Positions 42,169 to 52,298 are shown, counted from the stretch's first letter. The stretch is DNA of 64,000 nt from Sinorhizobium alkalisoli (GCF_008932245.1 NZ_CP034910.1:186001-250000), one strand, 5' to 3'. Notes: generated by a model not told the origin, from the sequence alone. Numbers and translations: made by a program.

Positions 42169-44007
42169 ATGGACACGTTGACGCGTGACAGACCAGTCTT
42201 GGCTGCAGACCGCCCGACGCAAGCAGGCTCGGCCGTCTCGATAGCGGCTCAATCGCCGTTGCCGAACGAGGACGAGGACTTGGGGAGCGAAGCATTCCGA
42301 GCGATCGATCGGATGCGTGAGGCTCTGAGTGCAATGGCGACGGGAGGTCTTTCACCTGCCGCATTGGCTCTCGCCTTCTTCGACTGGTCGATCCACCTCG
42401 CATCGGCTCCGGGCAAGCGCATGGAACTTGCCGACAAGGCAGCGCGGAACTGGGGCCAGCTACTGACTTACATGGCTGAAGCCGCCACGCGTCCGGACGC
42501 GCCGCCCTGCATTCAGGCACCGCCGGGAGACAACCGGTTTCGCGCGGAGGGCTGGCAAAAGCAACCCTACACGGTCTGGGCTCAGGCGTTCTTGTTGTAC
42601 CAGCAGTGGTGGCACAATGTTACGCGCAACGTCCCCGGCATGACACCGCACCACGAGGACGTCGTCTCCTTCACGGCACGTCAGCTGCTGGACATGTTCT
42701 CCCCGTCCAACATTCCTTTCGCCAACCCGGAAGTAATCCACAAGGCAATGGAGACGGGCGGGGCGAACTTCGCGCAGGGAATCCGCAACTGGCTCGAAGA
42801 CGCCGGCCGGCTGGCCATGAGGCAGCCCCCGGTCGGGACCGAAGCGTTCCGCGTAGGACGAGATATCGCGGCGACGCCCGGAAAGGTCGTCTACCGAAAC
42901 CACCTGATCGAGCTGATCCAGTATAATTCCGCGACGGAGAACGTCCTGGCCGAGCCGATCCTGATCGTGCCGGCCTGGATCATGAAATACTACATCCTCG
43001 ACCTTTCACCGCATAATTCGCTCGTCCGCTATCTCGTGTCGCGAGGCCACACCGTATTTTGCCTTTCCTGGCGCAATCCGACCGCGAAGGACCGCGACCT
43101 CACTCTCGACGATTATCGGCGGCTGGGAATCATGGCCGCACTCGATGCCGTCAGCGCCATTGTTCCTGAACGCAAGATCCATGCAACGGGCTACTGCCTA
43201 GGAGGGACGCTTGTGGCGATCGCGGCGGCCGCCATGGCGCGCGCCGAGGACAAGCGATTGGCATCCGTTACGCTGTTTGCCGCGCAGACGGACTTCTCCG
43301 AACCTGGTGAACTGGCGCGCTTTATCGACCATAGCCAGATGCACTATCTCGAGAGCATGATGTGGAGCAGTGGCTGTCTCTCCGCAGATCAGATGGCGGG
43401 CGCATTTCAACTGCTGCGCACCAACGATCTCGTGTGGTCACGCCTCGTCCACGACTATCTGATCGGTGAGCGCACCGCCATGAGCGATCTCATGGCGTGG
43501 AATGCCGACCCGACCCATATGCCCTACAGGATGCACGCGGAATATCTGCAGCGCCTCTATCTCGACAACGAACTTGCCTCCGGCCGTTTCATCGTTGACG
43601 GGCGCCCGGCTCACCTTCAGAACATCCGCGTTCCCATGTTCGTCGTCGGGACGGAGCGAGATCATGTCGCACCTTGGCACTCGGTCTACAAGATACATTA
43701 TCTCACCGATACCGACGTCACCTTTGTGTTGACAAGCGGGGGCCACAACGCCGGCATCGTCTCCGAACCAGACCATCCCGGCAGACGTTTTCACATCGCA
43801 TTGACGCGCGAGATCGATTCTGGTGTCAGTGCGGAGGAATGGGCCGCAGCAGCCTTATCGAAGGACGGCTCATGGTGGCCGGATTGGGTCGATTGGCTCG
43901 CCAGCCATTCCGCGCCGGAACGGGTGGCACCCCCGGACATCGGCGCTGCCAAGGATGGCTATCCGCCGATCGATGATGCGCCCGGCACTTATGTGCATCA
44001 GCGATAA
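42169..44007 (+). CDS. phaC: Class I poly(3-hydroxyalkanoate) synthase
   Basis: A 612-residue PHA synthase of normal class I length. The lipase-like box is GYCLGG with Cys343 as nucleophile; Asp498 (GTERDHVAP) and His526 (SGGHNAGI) complete the triad. N-terminal class I landmarks include FDWSIHLASAPGKRMELA. It polymerises (R)-3-hydroxyacyl-CoA into storage granules in the cytoplasm. The ATG follows GGAG about 8 bases upstream. It stands without phaA, phaB or phasin genes, so it is probably an accessory copy relying on chromosomal precursors. An IS transposase lies immediately downstream. Confidence 0.94.
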   Translation: MDTLTRDRPVLAADRPTQAGSAVSIAAQSPLPNEDEDLGSEAFRAIDRMREALSAMATGGLSPAALALAFFDWSIHLASAPGKRMELADKAARNWGQLLTYMAEAATRPDAPPCIQAPPGDNRFRAEGWQKQPYTVWAQAFLLYQQWWHNVTRNVPGMTPHHEDVVSFTARQLLDMFSPSNIPFANPEVIHKAMETGGANFAQGIRNWLEDAGRLAMRQPPVGTEAFRVGRDIAATPGKVVYRNHLIELIQYNSATENVLAEPILIVPAWIMKYYILDLSPHNSLVRYLVSRGHTVFCLSWRNPTAKDRDLTLDDYRRLGIMAALDAVSAIVPERKIHATGYCLGGTLVAIAAAAMARAEDKRLASVTLFAAQTDFSEPGELARFIDHSQMHYLESMMWSSGCLSADQMAGAFQLLRTNDLVWSRLVHDYLIGERTAMSDLMAWNADPTHMPYRMHAEYLQRLYLDNELASGRFIVDGRPAHLQNIRVPMFVVGTERDHVAPWHSVYKIHYLTDTDVTFVLTSGGHNAGIVSEPDHPGRRFHIALTREIDSGVSAEEWAAAALSKDGSWWPDWVDWLASHSAPERVAPPDIGAAKDGYPPIDDAPGTYVHQR

Positions 44008-44105
44008 AGCTATTTTTCAGGTGGTGGTGGACGGTACCGCCTAAAGGCAACCGAAGCTTAGTCGCTCGGCCGCAGTTGCGACCGGGAGCGGGAAAAGGTG
44101 GGGGG

Positions 44106-45441
44106 TCAAGCCGCAAGGGTAAGCTTGGCTTGTTTGAGGCGGCCGTCGGCAACCGCGGCTCGGACCTGAAGAACCCGGTGAGCGCCAATCGGAGACCAGC
44201 GCATCTGACGCTTCTTATTCATGCGGGCATTGACGAGGCTGTTGGCGGCACTTTCGGCCGGAGAACTCGATATCGGCTGACCTGACCAATATCGTTGGCA
44301 GTAGTCGACAATCGAAGCCTTGTTCTGGATCAGATAGGTGCGAAGATTTCTGACCAGTTCGTACAGGCGCTTGAGCTTGTTGCTGGCGTGTCGCGGCCAA
44401 GCGTGCTGGTCCAGCTGGTAGAGCATATGCTTCACGGCTCTGGTTGCCTCCCTGACGTATCCGCTCCAAAGGAGATGCCGAAACCTCGGCACATGAACCG
44501 CGACGTCCCGAAGGTAGATGCTCAAATCGTGGACATGCTTGATTCTTTCCCAGGCCTGTTCGATGTGCCGGAGCCGCATCGACAGATGGAACCAGTCAAG
44601 AATATGCGTTACGGGCTGGCGTGTTGCGCTGAGCACGATACTTTGCAGCCCAATTTCTCCGTCGCTGAAGACAGTAACATCGCGGCCAGGCAGCCATCCT
44701 AGCGCTCGCATCGCCGCACGAACGACATCGTGCTTGCCGGTGGCCACATTCGGCGCAGCCGCGAACCGACGCGGTGGCCGACCCTGTGAAACAACGCGTC
44801 CCATCGCGATCTCGAAATGCCGGCTTTGATATCCAGGAACAGCGCGAATGTAGGCGCCATCAATGAAAACGGAAACGGCGGATTCGCTGGTTCGGCTGAT
44901 GCGATAGGGGCTTGCGAGGTCCCATCTTTCAATCTGATCGGCGACCTTGGCGAGCCGGTTGCTGACGGTCCGATGATTATGTGGTCGCGCGGCTGGCACA
45001 AAGAGATCAAGCACACGGGCAGCTTCTCGAAACGACAGCCGCGAGCCAAGTTCGGCCTGGATTCGCTCCAATTCCGGCGTTGCTCTGCCATTCAACAGAG
45101 TCTCGATGCTTCCGATGCCCGATCTTGTCGTCTTTCCGCATGCGCAGCTGCGCAACCGAGGCACGCGCACAAAGGCCGAAGAGTGAATGAACCCTACGAG
45201 ATCTATAATCATGAACCCCGCGAAGACGGTTGCAGTCGTGACATTTCCGATCCCGCTGGCCGGCCTGATCCGTCTGAAACTGTGTCAGCTCCTCCTGCAG
45301 ACGGCGCTGTATCGCCTTTCCTTCCGCCAAGGAGAGGCCGAAATCGTTCAGGCTCGCTCCACCGACAATCCGTTCGACGATTGCGATTTCCCGACGTTGC
45401 GGAACGCCATCGACCCCGACACGCTCGACCCAGACGTTCAT
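44106..45441 (-). mobile_element. ISKra4-type transposase gene, frameshifted
   Basis: The N-terminal part starts near 45441 (MNVWVERVGVDGVPQRREIA...) and breaks near 45160. The next frame (VRVPRLRSCACGKTT) runs to 44106 and carries the catalytic region VSVFIDGAYIRAVPGYQSRH, VTVFSDGEIGLQ and ILDWFHLSMRLRH, as in ISKra4-family transposases. One frame change splits the protein; whether this is decay or programmed frameshifting cannot be told, though I see no obvious slippery heptamer. It lies between phaC and a truncated decarboxylase gene. Confidence 0.7.
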
Positions 45442-45581
45442 CCTCAATTGCGCTGTCAAACGAGTGCCCCTTCCGAAAAGGCCTCGATTACCCGAAGATT
45501 CTTACCCCCACCTTTTTCCCGCTCCCCTCGTTGAAATCGTTGCGACGCGCGTCTCATGATTAAGTGCAAAACTAGAAGGGC

Positions 45582-46031
45582 ATGTCGCGCGGCATCGCCT
45601 CCGGCCAATGGCTCCACGAATTCGGCCTGCAGACCAGCCGCGGCTTCGGGGCGCTGAAAGTGTGGATGGCGCTGATGGAACACGGGGTTAAGAAGTTCGG
45701 TCGGTTGATCGACCAGAACGTCGCACAAGCCGCCTTTCTCGCCGATCTCGTCCCCTCGCACCCGCCGCTGGAACTCATCGCGGAGCCAGAGATCAACATC
45801 GTCTGTTTCCGCTACGCCTCCGAAGGCAAGGACGAGGAGAGGCTGAATGAGACCAATGTCGAAATCATGCTGCGCCTGCAGGAGACGGGTGCCGCCGCGC
45901 TCTCCGACACGACGATCCGCGGGCGGCATTGCCTGCGGGCGGCGATCTGCAACCATCGCACCCGTCCGGAAGACCTCACTCTCCTCGTCTCCGAGATACT
46001 GCGGCTTGGCAGGGAGGTTGCACAGTCATGA
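45582..46031 (+). pseudogene. C-terminal fragment of a PLP-dependent (group II) decarboxylase
   Basis: The frame encodes LHEFGLQTSRGFGALKVWMA, then HGVKKFGRLIDQNV, ALSDTTIRGRHCLRAAICNH and a short end, the C-terminal third of aromatic-L-amino-acid/tyrosine-type decarboxylases. The PLP-binding lysine region and everything N-terminal are missing. The break coincides with the start of the ISKra4-type element, which probably removed or separated the 5' part. Confidence 0.75.
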
Positions 46032-46348
46032 TACCGATGGCTCCTTCCGGAGAAGGTACTCGTCGCAATCTCGAGGCTTCGGAACCCAGAGAAGTAGCGG
46101 CAGCCGCCGACCGCGTGGTGATTCCAACCCGGGCCAGGGATTGCGGCGAGATCTGTCAACCTGTCCAGCCAGTGTTGCATTCGAAACTCCATCATTGATC
46201 GTCAGTTAGGACAGACCGTATGATTCCTCCAATGGCGGATCGATCTCATAATGCAATCTGAGGGTTGCAAGCTATTGCTTCGGCTCCAGAAGTTTCCTTT
46301 TCAGAAAAGCTCTCAAGTTCAACTTCGCATGAACCTCGGATATACAGT
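46032..46348. other. Intergenic spacer (about 320 bases)
   Basis: Between the decarboxylase remnant and the aldolase gene (both ends point into it). No gene or clear terminator seen. Confidence 0.4.
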
Positions 46349-47125
46349 CTACTGTAGTTCGCTCGCCCGGCAGACCGCTTCCTTTAGATGGGACGCGCCA
46401 TTTAGCAGGAAGACCTGGTCGGACTCCAAGAGGTAGAGCGAAACGCCGAGTTCGTTCCAGCGAGGAATCTCGGCCAAGTCCGGTACAAACATGCCGACGG
46501 CCTTACCGCGCCGAGACGCGGCGTCGCAAATTCGTTTCGAAGCCTCAATAACCTCCGGGGCAGCAGCCGAGGTAGCGCCGAGGGCAACCGCGAGGTCGGC
46601 CCGGCCGATGAAGAAGCAGTCGATTTCATCGATTGCCATGAGGTCATCAAGGACGGCAAGGGCTTCGGCGTCCTCGATCTGAGCTATAATCGTTGTGAGA
46701 CTGTTCGAAGCCTTGATGTGGTCCGCCATCTTGACTCGTGTATAGCCAGCCGCGCGGGTCGAACCCGCATAGCCCCGTCCTCCGGGCGCGTATAGGCAGG
46801 ACGAGACGAGTTTCATTGTCTTGGCGATGTCGTAGACATGCGGGATAACCACGCCCGTCGCGCCGAGGTCGAGCGCGTTCAAGATTTCCGGGACGGTGGG
46901 CGCCTGCACGCGCACGAGGACCGGCATGTCCTGCGCCCGCGCCGACAGGATCGCGCCGTCAAGATCCATCTTGTCGAACGGCGCGTGCTCGGCATCAAGG
47001 CACAGCACGTCGAGGACGGAACCCGACAGAACCTCCGTGACGATCCTCGACGGCGTCTTGATCCATGTCCCGATGGTGCGTTCTCGCGCGCGTGTTCTTT
47101 CCTTGAAGGCCCGGGTCCTCTCCAT
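46349..47125 (-). CDS. HpcH/HpaI-family aldolase/lyase
   Basis: A 258-residue TIM-barrel class II aldolase of the HpcH/HpaI family: GTWIKTPSRIVTEVLSGS, the metal/substrate segment DAEHAPFDK, PVLVRVQAP, GATGVVIPHV and IIAQIEDAEAL with the metal-ligand Glu and later Asp (FIGRADLAVALG). The family cleaves 4-hydroxy-2-keto acids to pyruvate and an aldehyde. Start ATG 47125 with AGGAG upstream. It is the last gene of a minus-strand catabolic run, 2 bases after the dehydrogenase, and probably does the final C-C cleavage. Confidence 0.88.
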   Translation of the reverse strand: MERTRAFKERTRARERTIGTWIKTPSRIVTEVLSGSVLDVLCLDAEHAPFDKMDLDGAILSARAQDMPVLVRVQAPTVPEILNALDLGATGVVIPHVYDIAKTMKLVSSCLYAPGGRGYAGSTRAAGYTRVKMADHIKASNSLTTIIAQIEDAEALAVLDDLMAIDEIDCFFIGRADLAVALGATSAAAPEVIEASKRICDAASRRGKAVGMFVPDLAEIPRWNELGVSLYLLESDQVFLLNGASHLKEAVCRASELQ

Positions 47126-47127
47126 GG

Positions 47128-48111
47128 TCAGGCTCCTGCCAAACGGACGCGCAGAGCCTCGGGATTGATCACCGTGTCAGGGATTTCCCCGTTCAGCACG
47201 CTGAGCACGGATGTCGTCGCGGAGCGGGTCATGCGCGCGATCGACTCCTTGCTGATCCCTCCGATATGGGCCGACGCGATGAGGTTCGGCACGTCCGCCA
47301 ACGCCTCAGCGCCGGGCGGCTCGACCTCGAAGACATCAAGGGCGGCACCAGCGAGATGGCCGGAGCGAAGTGCGGCAAACAGCGAGGGCTGGTGGACAAG
47401 GCCGCCCCTCGACGTATTGACCAGATAGGATCCCTTCGGCATGAGAGCGATACGTTCGGCGTTCATCAGCTCTCGGGTATCCGCCAGGAGCGGCGCATGC
47501 AGCGAAACGATGTCTGAGTTCGCCAGCAACTCCTCCAATGAACCGCATCGCTCCGCGCCATCGACGCTCTCGACCATCGCATCGAAATAGATGACGCGCA
47601 CGCCGAAGCCGAGGAGACGGCGGATAACGGCCTTGCCGATGATGCCCGCGCCGATCAGGCCGACGGTCTTGCGGTAAAGCTCGGTCGGCGTCGCCTCCCC
47701 CACCCGGTCCCAGCGGCCAGCCTTCACAGCCTGGTCCTGGGTCACCACGCGGCGCATAAGGCCGAGGATCATGGCCAGCGCCTGGTCCGCCACCGTTTCA
47801 GCATTCATGCCGGGTGTGATGGAAATGCCGACGCCGAATTCCCGCGCAGCGTCGTGGTCGATGGAATCGGTACCGACGCCGACGCGCGCGATGACCTTGA
47901 GGTTCCTGTCGCCCGCCAGCACCTCGCGGGTGAAGGGGTCGGTGCTGACGATGGCCGCGTCGCAGTCCTCCAGCAGTGTTGCCAGCTCTTCCGCGGTCCG
48001 GTTGCCTATCTTCGGCTGCAACACGAGCTCGTGGCCGGCCGCGATCAGGCGCGCCCCGGTGTCCTCGTCGGCCGGGCTATAGCCCGGCCAGCTTACGAAT
48101 ACCCTTGCCAT
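47128..48111 (-). CDS. D-isomer-specific 2-hydroxyacid dehydrogenase
   Basis: A 327-residue SerA/GhrB-like protein. NAD-binding GxGxxG is in GLIGAGIIGKAVIRRL; the catalytic Arg is in LVNTSRGGLVHQ, Glu near FEVEPPG and His in IASAHIGG. It oxidises or reduces a 2-hydroxy/2-keto acid intermediate of the pathway. It lies 9 bases after the first Gfo/Idh gene and 2 bases before the aldolase, consistent with one operon. Confidence 0.88.
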   Translation of the reverse strand: MARVFVSWPGYSPADEDTGARLIAAGHELVLQPKIGNRTAEELATLLEDCDAAIVSTDPFTREVLAGDRNLKVIARVGVGTDSIDHDAAREFGVGISITPGMNAETVADQALAMILGLMRRVVTQDQAVKAGRWDRVGEATPTELYRKTVGLIGAGIIGKAVIRRLLGFGVRVIYFDAMVESVDGAERCGSLEELLANSDIVSLHAPLLADTRELMNAERIALMPKGSYLVNTSRGGLVHQPSLFAALRSGHLAGAALDVFEVEPPGAEALADVPNLIASAHIGGISKESIARMTRSATTSVLSVLNGEIPDTVINPEALRVRLAGA

Positions 48112-48120
48112 GCCCGGTCC

Positions 48121-49248
48121 TCACAGCTTTCGATAGGAAATGTTCGCGCTCGCGCCTTCGGCGGCGGAGCGGACGATGGCGTCGACGATTTCCGCGCAAT
48201 AGTAGCCATCGCGGAATGTGGCGCCGATCGGCGCGATCTCGCCCAAGCCGCCGATGGCGGCGAGCATGTGCATGGCCTCGTGACTGAAGGTGTCGACCCA
48301 GCCCAGCGGGTGTCCCGGCGGCAGCCAGTTCTTCTGGTAGGGATCGCCGTCGCGCAGCACGTTGATCCGCCGCCATGCCTTGTCCGTGCCGGCGTATTCT
48401 AGTTCGTTGAGGTTCTGCATCGAGAAGCGAATGGAGCCGCGCGATCCGTCGACCTCGATGCGGCTGGTCACCATGTTGCCGCCGGCGACGCGGGAGGCTT
48501 CGAGCACGCCGAGCGCGCCGTTCTCGTAGGTCAGGAGGGCCGCGAAGAGATCGTCGGTCTCTATGCGCTGCTCATCGCCGGCCTTGCCCACCGCGATCCC
48601 CGTCACGGCCGTCGCGCGGACCGGATCGGAGGACAGCAGGAAGCGGGAGATGTCGATATGGTGCGAGCCGAGATCGCCGAGCGCTCCGGAGCCGGCGAGC
48701 GTCTTGTCGTCGCGCCAGCCCTTCACACGGTTTTCGGAAAGAGAGGAGGAAACGAGGAAATTCGAGCGGAAATGATAAATCTCGCCGAGTGCGCCATCCT
48801 GGATCATTTGGCGAGCGAGCTGCAAGGCCGGGAAGAAGCGATAGTTGAAGGCGCACATGTGTTTCACACCCGCCTCGTGTGCCACCTTCCACATCTCGAA
48901 GGACTGAGCGGCATCGGGCGCCAGCGGCTTTTCGCAATAAACATGCTTGCCGGCGCGCGCGGCGGCAATGATAGGCTCGACGTGAATGGAGTTGGGCCCG
49001 ACATTGTCGACCAGTTGAATATCCGGGTCGTCGATAATCTCGCGCCAGTCGGAAACGGCACGCTCCCAGCCGTAACGTTCGCGCGCTTCCTCCAACTTGG
49101 CGGTGTCGCGGCCGTAGATTGCCTTCAGGCGCGGGCGCGGCACGTCGAGTGGCGCGATCACGGGAATGTCCCGGTAGCCGATGGAATGGGTCTTTCCCAT
49201 GAAGGCGTGGCCGATCATGCCGACTCCGACTGTATTTTTCTCCGTCAT
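48121..49248 (-). CDS. Gfo/Idh/MocA-family oxidoreductase (first of three)
   Basis: A 375-residue NAD(P)-dependent dehydrogenase: N-terminal Rossmann region (VGVGMIGHAFMGKTHS), the catalytic EKP motif (HVYCEKPLAPDAAQ) and the C-terminal catalytic segment GDLGSHHIDISRFL. The start is ATG 49248 with GGAGG just upstream. The family oxidises sugars and cyclitols such as inositols. Overall lengths and motif spacing differ from the two other copies downstream of it in the window, suggesting different substrates within one route. Confidence 0.88.
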   Translation of the reverse strand: MTEKNTVGVGMIGHAFMGKTHSIGYRDIPVIAPLDVPRPRLKAIYGRDTAKLEEARERYGWERAVSDWREIIDDPDIQLVDNVGPNSIHVEPIIAAARAGKHVYCEKPLAPDAAQSFEMWKVAHEAGVKHMCAFNYRFFPALQLARQMIQDGALGEIYHFRSNFLVSSSLSENRVKGWRDDKTLAGSGALGDLGSHHIDISRFLLSSDPVRATAVTGIAVGKAGDEQRIETDDLFAALLTYENGALGVLEASRVAGGNMVTSRIEVDGSRGSIRFSMQNLNELEYAGTDKAWRRINVLRDGDPYQKNWLPPGHPLGWVDTFSHEAMHMLAAIGGLGEIAPIGATFRDGYYCAEIVDAIVRSAAEGASANISYRKL

Positions 49249-49280
49249 AAATTCCTCCATATGATGTATCGAGATTCGGC

Positions 49281-50264
49281 TCAGATCCTATCGGCTTCCT
49301 GAACCGAGGAGAGGACGATCTCGACGAGATCATAGGCTCGAAGCCCGTCCTCCAGTGTGCAAAGTGGTGCGGCACCCTTCGCGAGAATGTCGCCAAGATG
49401 GTCTATCTCGGCCTGATAGGCGGGCCGGTAACGGTCCCAGAAATGCTCGAAGCGACGCGCGATGCGCGTGTCCTTCGCGCCGTCGAAAATCACCGGGCTG
49501 ATGCGCGGGTCCTCACAGATGATCCGGCCCTCGCCGCCGAACACTTCCAGCCGCTGCTCGAAGGCATGTGCCGCGCGCCGCGTCGCCGAGACATGGGCAA
49601 CAGCCCCGCCCTTCCATGACAGGATGATGTTGGCGGTGTCGAAATCGCCGATCTCGGCTAGCGTCGGGTCAGCGTTGCGGTCCAGCCGGGTATAGGCGCG
49701 CTCGGGAAGACCGCCCATCAGCCAGTTCAGCTCGTCAAGGTCATGGACAACCATGTCGGCGACGATATTGCCCTGGTGCAGGACCTCGGAGCGGGCGGCA
49801 AGGCGGGGATCGCGGCTGAGCTGGAGGATATGCTCCACCCTGCCGATATCTCCTGCCCTGACGCGCGAGTGGACCTCCTGCCGGTTAGCATCGAACCTGC
49901 GGTGGAAGCCCAAGACCACAGGGATATCGCTGCTCGCGACGGCGTAGATCGCCTCCAGGATCGGCTCCCGCGAAAAAGCCACGGGCTTTTCGCAGAGCGT
50001 CGGCAGACCGAAGCGGCAGGCCTCCAGCACATAGGAAACGTGGGTTTCGGTCGGCGAGCCGATCACCAGCGCATCTGGCTTGCAGGCATCGACGGCGCCG
50101 GCGAGCGTCACGTATCCCGGGATAGACCATTTTTCACCGAAATGGCTTCCCCCGAACGGATCCACGAAGCCCACGAGCTGCAAACCGGGGTTGCGGGCGA
50201 CGGAGAGCGCGTGAACGTCGGCAATCCGGCCCGACCCGATGATGACGACTTTGTATTGTGCCAT
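49281..50264 (-). CDS. Gfo/Idh/MocA-family oxidoreductase (second of three)
   Basis: A 327-residue IolG-like protein: IIGSGRIADVHALSV (nucleotide binding), TLCEKPVAFSREP (catalytic EKP) and ADMVVHDLDELNW (catalytic Asp/His). Among the three copies this is the one most like inositol 2-dehydrogenases by eye. It lies 32 bases upstream of the first copy's start and 25 bases downstream of the third. Substrate not determined. Confidence 0.88.
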   Translation of the reverse strand: MAQYKVVIIGSGRIADVHALSVARNPGLQLVGFVDPFGGSHFGEKWSIPGYVTLAGAVDACKPDALVIGSPTETHVSYVLEACRFGLPTLCEKPVAFSREPILEAIYAVASSDIPVVLGFHRRFDANRQEVHSRVRAGDIGRVEHILQLSRDPRLAARSEVLHQGNIVADMVVHDLDELNWLMGGLPERAYTRLDRNADPTLAEIGDFDTANIILSWKGGAVAHVSATRRAAHAFEQRLEVFGGEGRIICEDPRISPVIFDGAKDTRIARRFEHFWDRYRPAYQAEIDHLGDILAKGAAPLCTLEDGLRAYDLVEIVLSSVQEADRI

Positions 50265-50289
50265 GACATGATCTCGAAACTATAGGAAC

Positions 50290-51432
50290 TCAGTCGAACG
50301 CCGCCGTTTTCTCGATCTCCACCCACCGGTCTTCTTCCGCCGCCTGGAAGGCGCCGGCGATGACGCGGTTAATGTGCAGTGCCTGAGCGAAGTTCGGCGC
50401 GGCATTGGCATTCGCGTTGATAACCGCCTCGATGGCGCGGCGGGCAGTGACGACGAAGGCTTCACCATAGCCGAGCCCCTGGCCTTGCGCATACCAGAAC
50501 GGGTCCGCCTCCGGGTGAATGCCGCCGAGCATGATGCGACGGAAGCCGCCGACGCGCTGGGCATCGTCGGCGCTGAAGAAATGAAGTTCGTTGTTGCGCT
50601 CCCAGCTGAAGGAGAGCGCACCCTTCGTACCCGTGACCGAGAAGCTGAGATCGGATTTATGGCCGGTCGCGGCCCATGAAGCGTGGACCGAGCCGAGCGC
50701 GCCGTTCGAGAACTGGACCAGCGAGGCGGTCAGGTCGTCGACGGTGACCTGCTTGGCGTCCGGCCCCTTGACGGGACGCTTTTCATAGAGACGGCGTGTC
50801 TTGGCAGTGACGGATTTGACGGATCCCATAAGGGCGCAGGCGATATCCATGATATGGGAGCCGATATCGCCAAAGGCGCCGCCCCCGGAAACCGGCTTGT
50901 CGAAGCGCCAGGAGAACGGCAGGGCAGGATCGGCCGCGTAGTCCTGGAAGAAGTGCCCCTCGAAATGTAGGAGGTCGCCGAGTTCGCCTTCGCGGATGAG
51001 TTGGCGCGCAAGCTCGATCCCCGGCCAGGTGCGGTAGGAGAAATTGACGAGGTTCACCTTGCCCGAAGCCTTGGCGGCTTCCGTCATCCGTTCGGCCTCG
51101 GCCACGGTATTGGACAATGGCTTCTCACAGAAGACGTGCTTGCCATGGGCGAAGGCATCGATGGCGATTTCCGCATGGCTGTCGTTGGGCGTAATGATGA
51201 TGACCACGTCGATGTCATCGGCACGTGTCACCTCTTTCCAATCGCTCGTATGGCTCTGCCAGCCCCAGCGCTCAGCCCCCTCCTTCGCCGCATGCGGCAC
51301 GATATCGGCCATACGGACCATCTCAATGCGCGGCAGCTTGGGCCAAAGATAGGCGCCGATGTTTCTGAGCGCCAAGCTGTGCAGCTTGGCCATGTAGCCG
51401 GAGCCGACGATGCCGAAACGAATTTTCTCCAT
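50290..51432 (-). CDS. Gfo/Idh/MocA-family oxidoreductase (third of three)
   Basis: A 380-residue protein: FGIVGSGYMAKLHSLAL (Rossmann), HVFCEKPLSNTVAEA (EKP) and GDIGSHIMDIACAL (catalytic). ATG 51432 has GAGGGGGA upstream; the open frame to 51462 is not needed. It directly follows the SDR gene (26 bases). Its internal layout is close to that of the copy at 48121, so those two may be old duplicates. Confidence 0.88.
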   Translation of the reverse strand: MEKIRFGIVGSGYMAKLHSLALRNIGAYLWPKLPRIEMVRMADIVPHAAKEGAERWGWQSHTSDWKEVTRADDIDVVIIITPNDSHAEIAIDAFAHGKHVFCEKPLSNTVAEAERMTEAAKASGKVNLVNFSYRTWPGIELARQLIREGELGDLLHFEGHFFQDYAADPALPFSWRFDKPVSGGGAFGDIGSHIMDIACALMGSVKSVTAKTRRLYEKRPVKGPDAKQVTVDDLTASLVQFSNGALGSVHASWAATGHKSDLSFSVTGTKGALSFSWERNNELHFFSADDAQRVGGFRRIMLGGIHPEADPFWYAQGQGLGYGEAFVVTARRAIEAVINANANAAPNFAQALHINRVIAGAFQAAEEDRWVEIEKTAAFD

Positions 51433-51458
51433 GGGAATCCCCCTCGAATGTCTTGTTT

Positions 51459-52193
51459 TCAACGAATGCTTCTGCCGCCATCGACGGGAATGGACATCCC
51501 CGTCATGAAGGAAGCATCGTCACTTGCCAGAAAGGCGATAACGCTTGCGACCTCGTCCGGCCGGCCAATGCGGCCCATCGGGTGTTTCGCGAGGACGACG
51601 GCCTCGGCCGCGTCCGTATCCTCGGCGGCGTCCAGCCAGTTCGTCACCATCCGCGTGCGGATCGCCGCCGGGCAGACGGCGTTCACGCGAATATTGTCGC
51701 GGGCGAGATCGAGCGCGAGCGAGGAGGTCATGGAGGTCACGCCGCTCTTCGACGCGCTGTATGCGACCATGTTCTCCGTTCCGCGGATTCCGGTGATGGA
51801 GCCGACATTGACGATCGCTCCCCCGCCCGCCTGGCGGATCGCGGGCACGGCGGCCCGACAGCCCAGGAAGATGCTGGTCAGGTTCGTATCGATGAGCCGA
51901 TGCCACTGCTCCAGACTGGTCTCCTCGACGGCGCCGCTTTCACGCGCGCCAGCATTGTTGACGAGGATGTCGAGGCGACCGGCGGCCGCGACGACCTCAG
52001 CGATGGCCCGTGCCCAGTTCTCCTCGTCCGTCACATCGAGACTGACGGAGGCGACGCTCTCGATGTCAATTTTCCCGCGCCGGTGCGCGGCAAAAACCGT
52101 TCCTCCCTCGTCCCGGATTCGCTTGATGGTTTCCAGGCCGATGCCGGTCGACGCGCCGGTAATCAGCGCGACCTTGTTTGCAAATCGTTGCAT
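51459..52193 (-). CDS. Short-chain dehydrogenase/reductase
   Basis: A 244-residue classical SDR: TGASTGIGLETI (cofactor), NNAGARESG (NNAG), and the catalytic Tyr/Lys pair in VAYSASKSGVTSM with Ser in VGSITGIRG. Oxidises or reduces an alcohol/ketone intermediate. First gene of the minus-strand catabolic operon, divergent from the IolD-like gene; an operator-like dyad lies 89 bases upstream of its start. Confidence 0.9.
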   Translation of the reverse strand: MQRFANKVALITGASTGIGLETIKRIRDEGGTVFAAHRRGKIDIESVASVSLDVTDEENWARAIAEVVAAAGRLDILVNNAGARESGAVEETSLEQWHRLIDTNLTSIFLGCRAAVPAIRQAGGGAIVNVGSITGIRGTENMVAYSASKSGVTSMTSSLALDLARDNIRVNAVCPAAIRTRMVTNWLDAAEDTDAAEAVVLAKHPMGRIGRPDEVASVIAFLASDDASFMTGMSIPVDGGRSIR

Positions 52194-52280
52194 AGCTTGC
52201 TTATGCCTTCTCCTTTGATAATCGCCGATTCAACTGGGCAATTCCCCACGATAATCCGGGATATATCGGAAACTTTTGTC

Positions 52281-52298
52281 TTTGCATAGCTTTGCAAT
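52281..52298. promoter_or_regulatory. LacI-type operator candidate, copy 1
   Basis: TTTGCATAGCTTTGCAAT: a near-perfect dyad (TTGCA...TGCAA) in the divergent promoter region of the SDR operon and the IolD-like gene. 16 of 18 bases are identical to the copy at 57055-57072. Confidence 0.7.
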
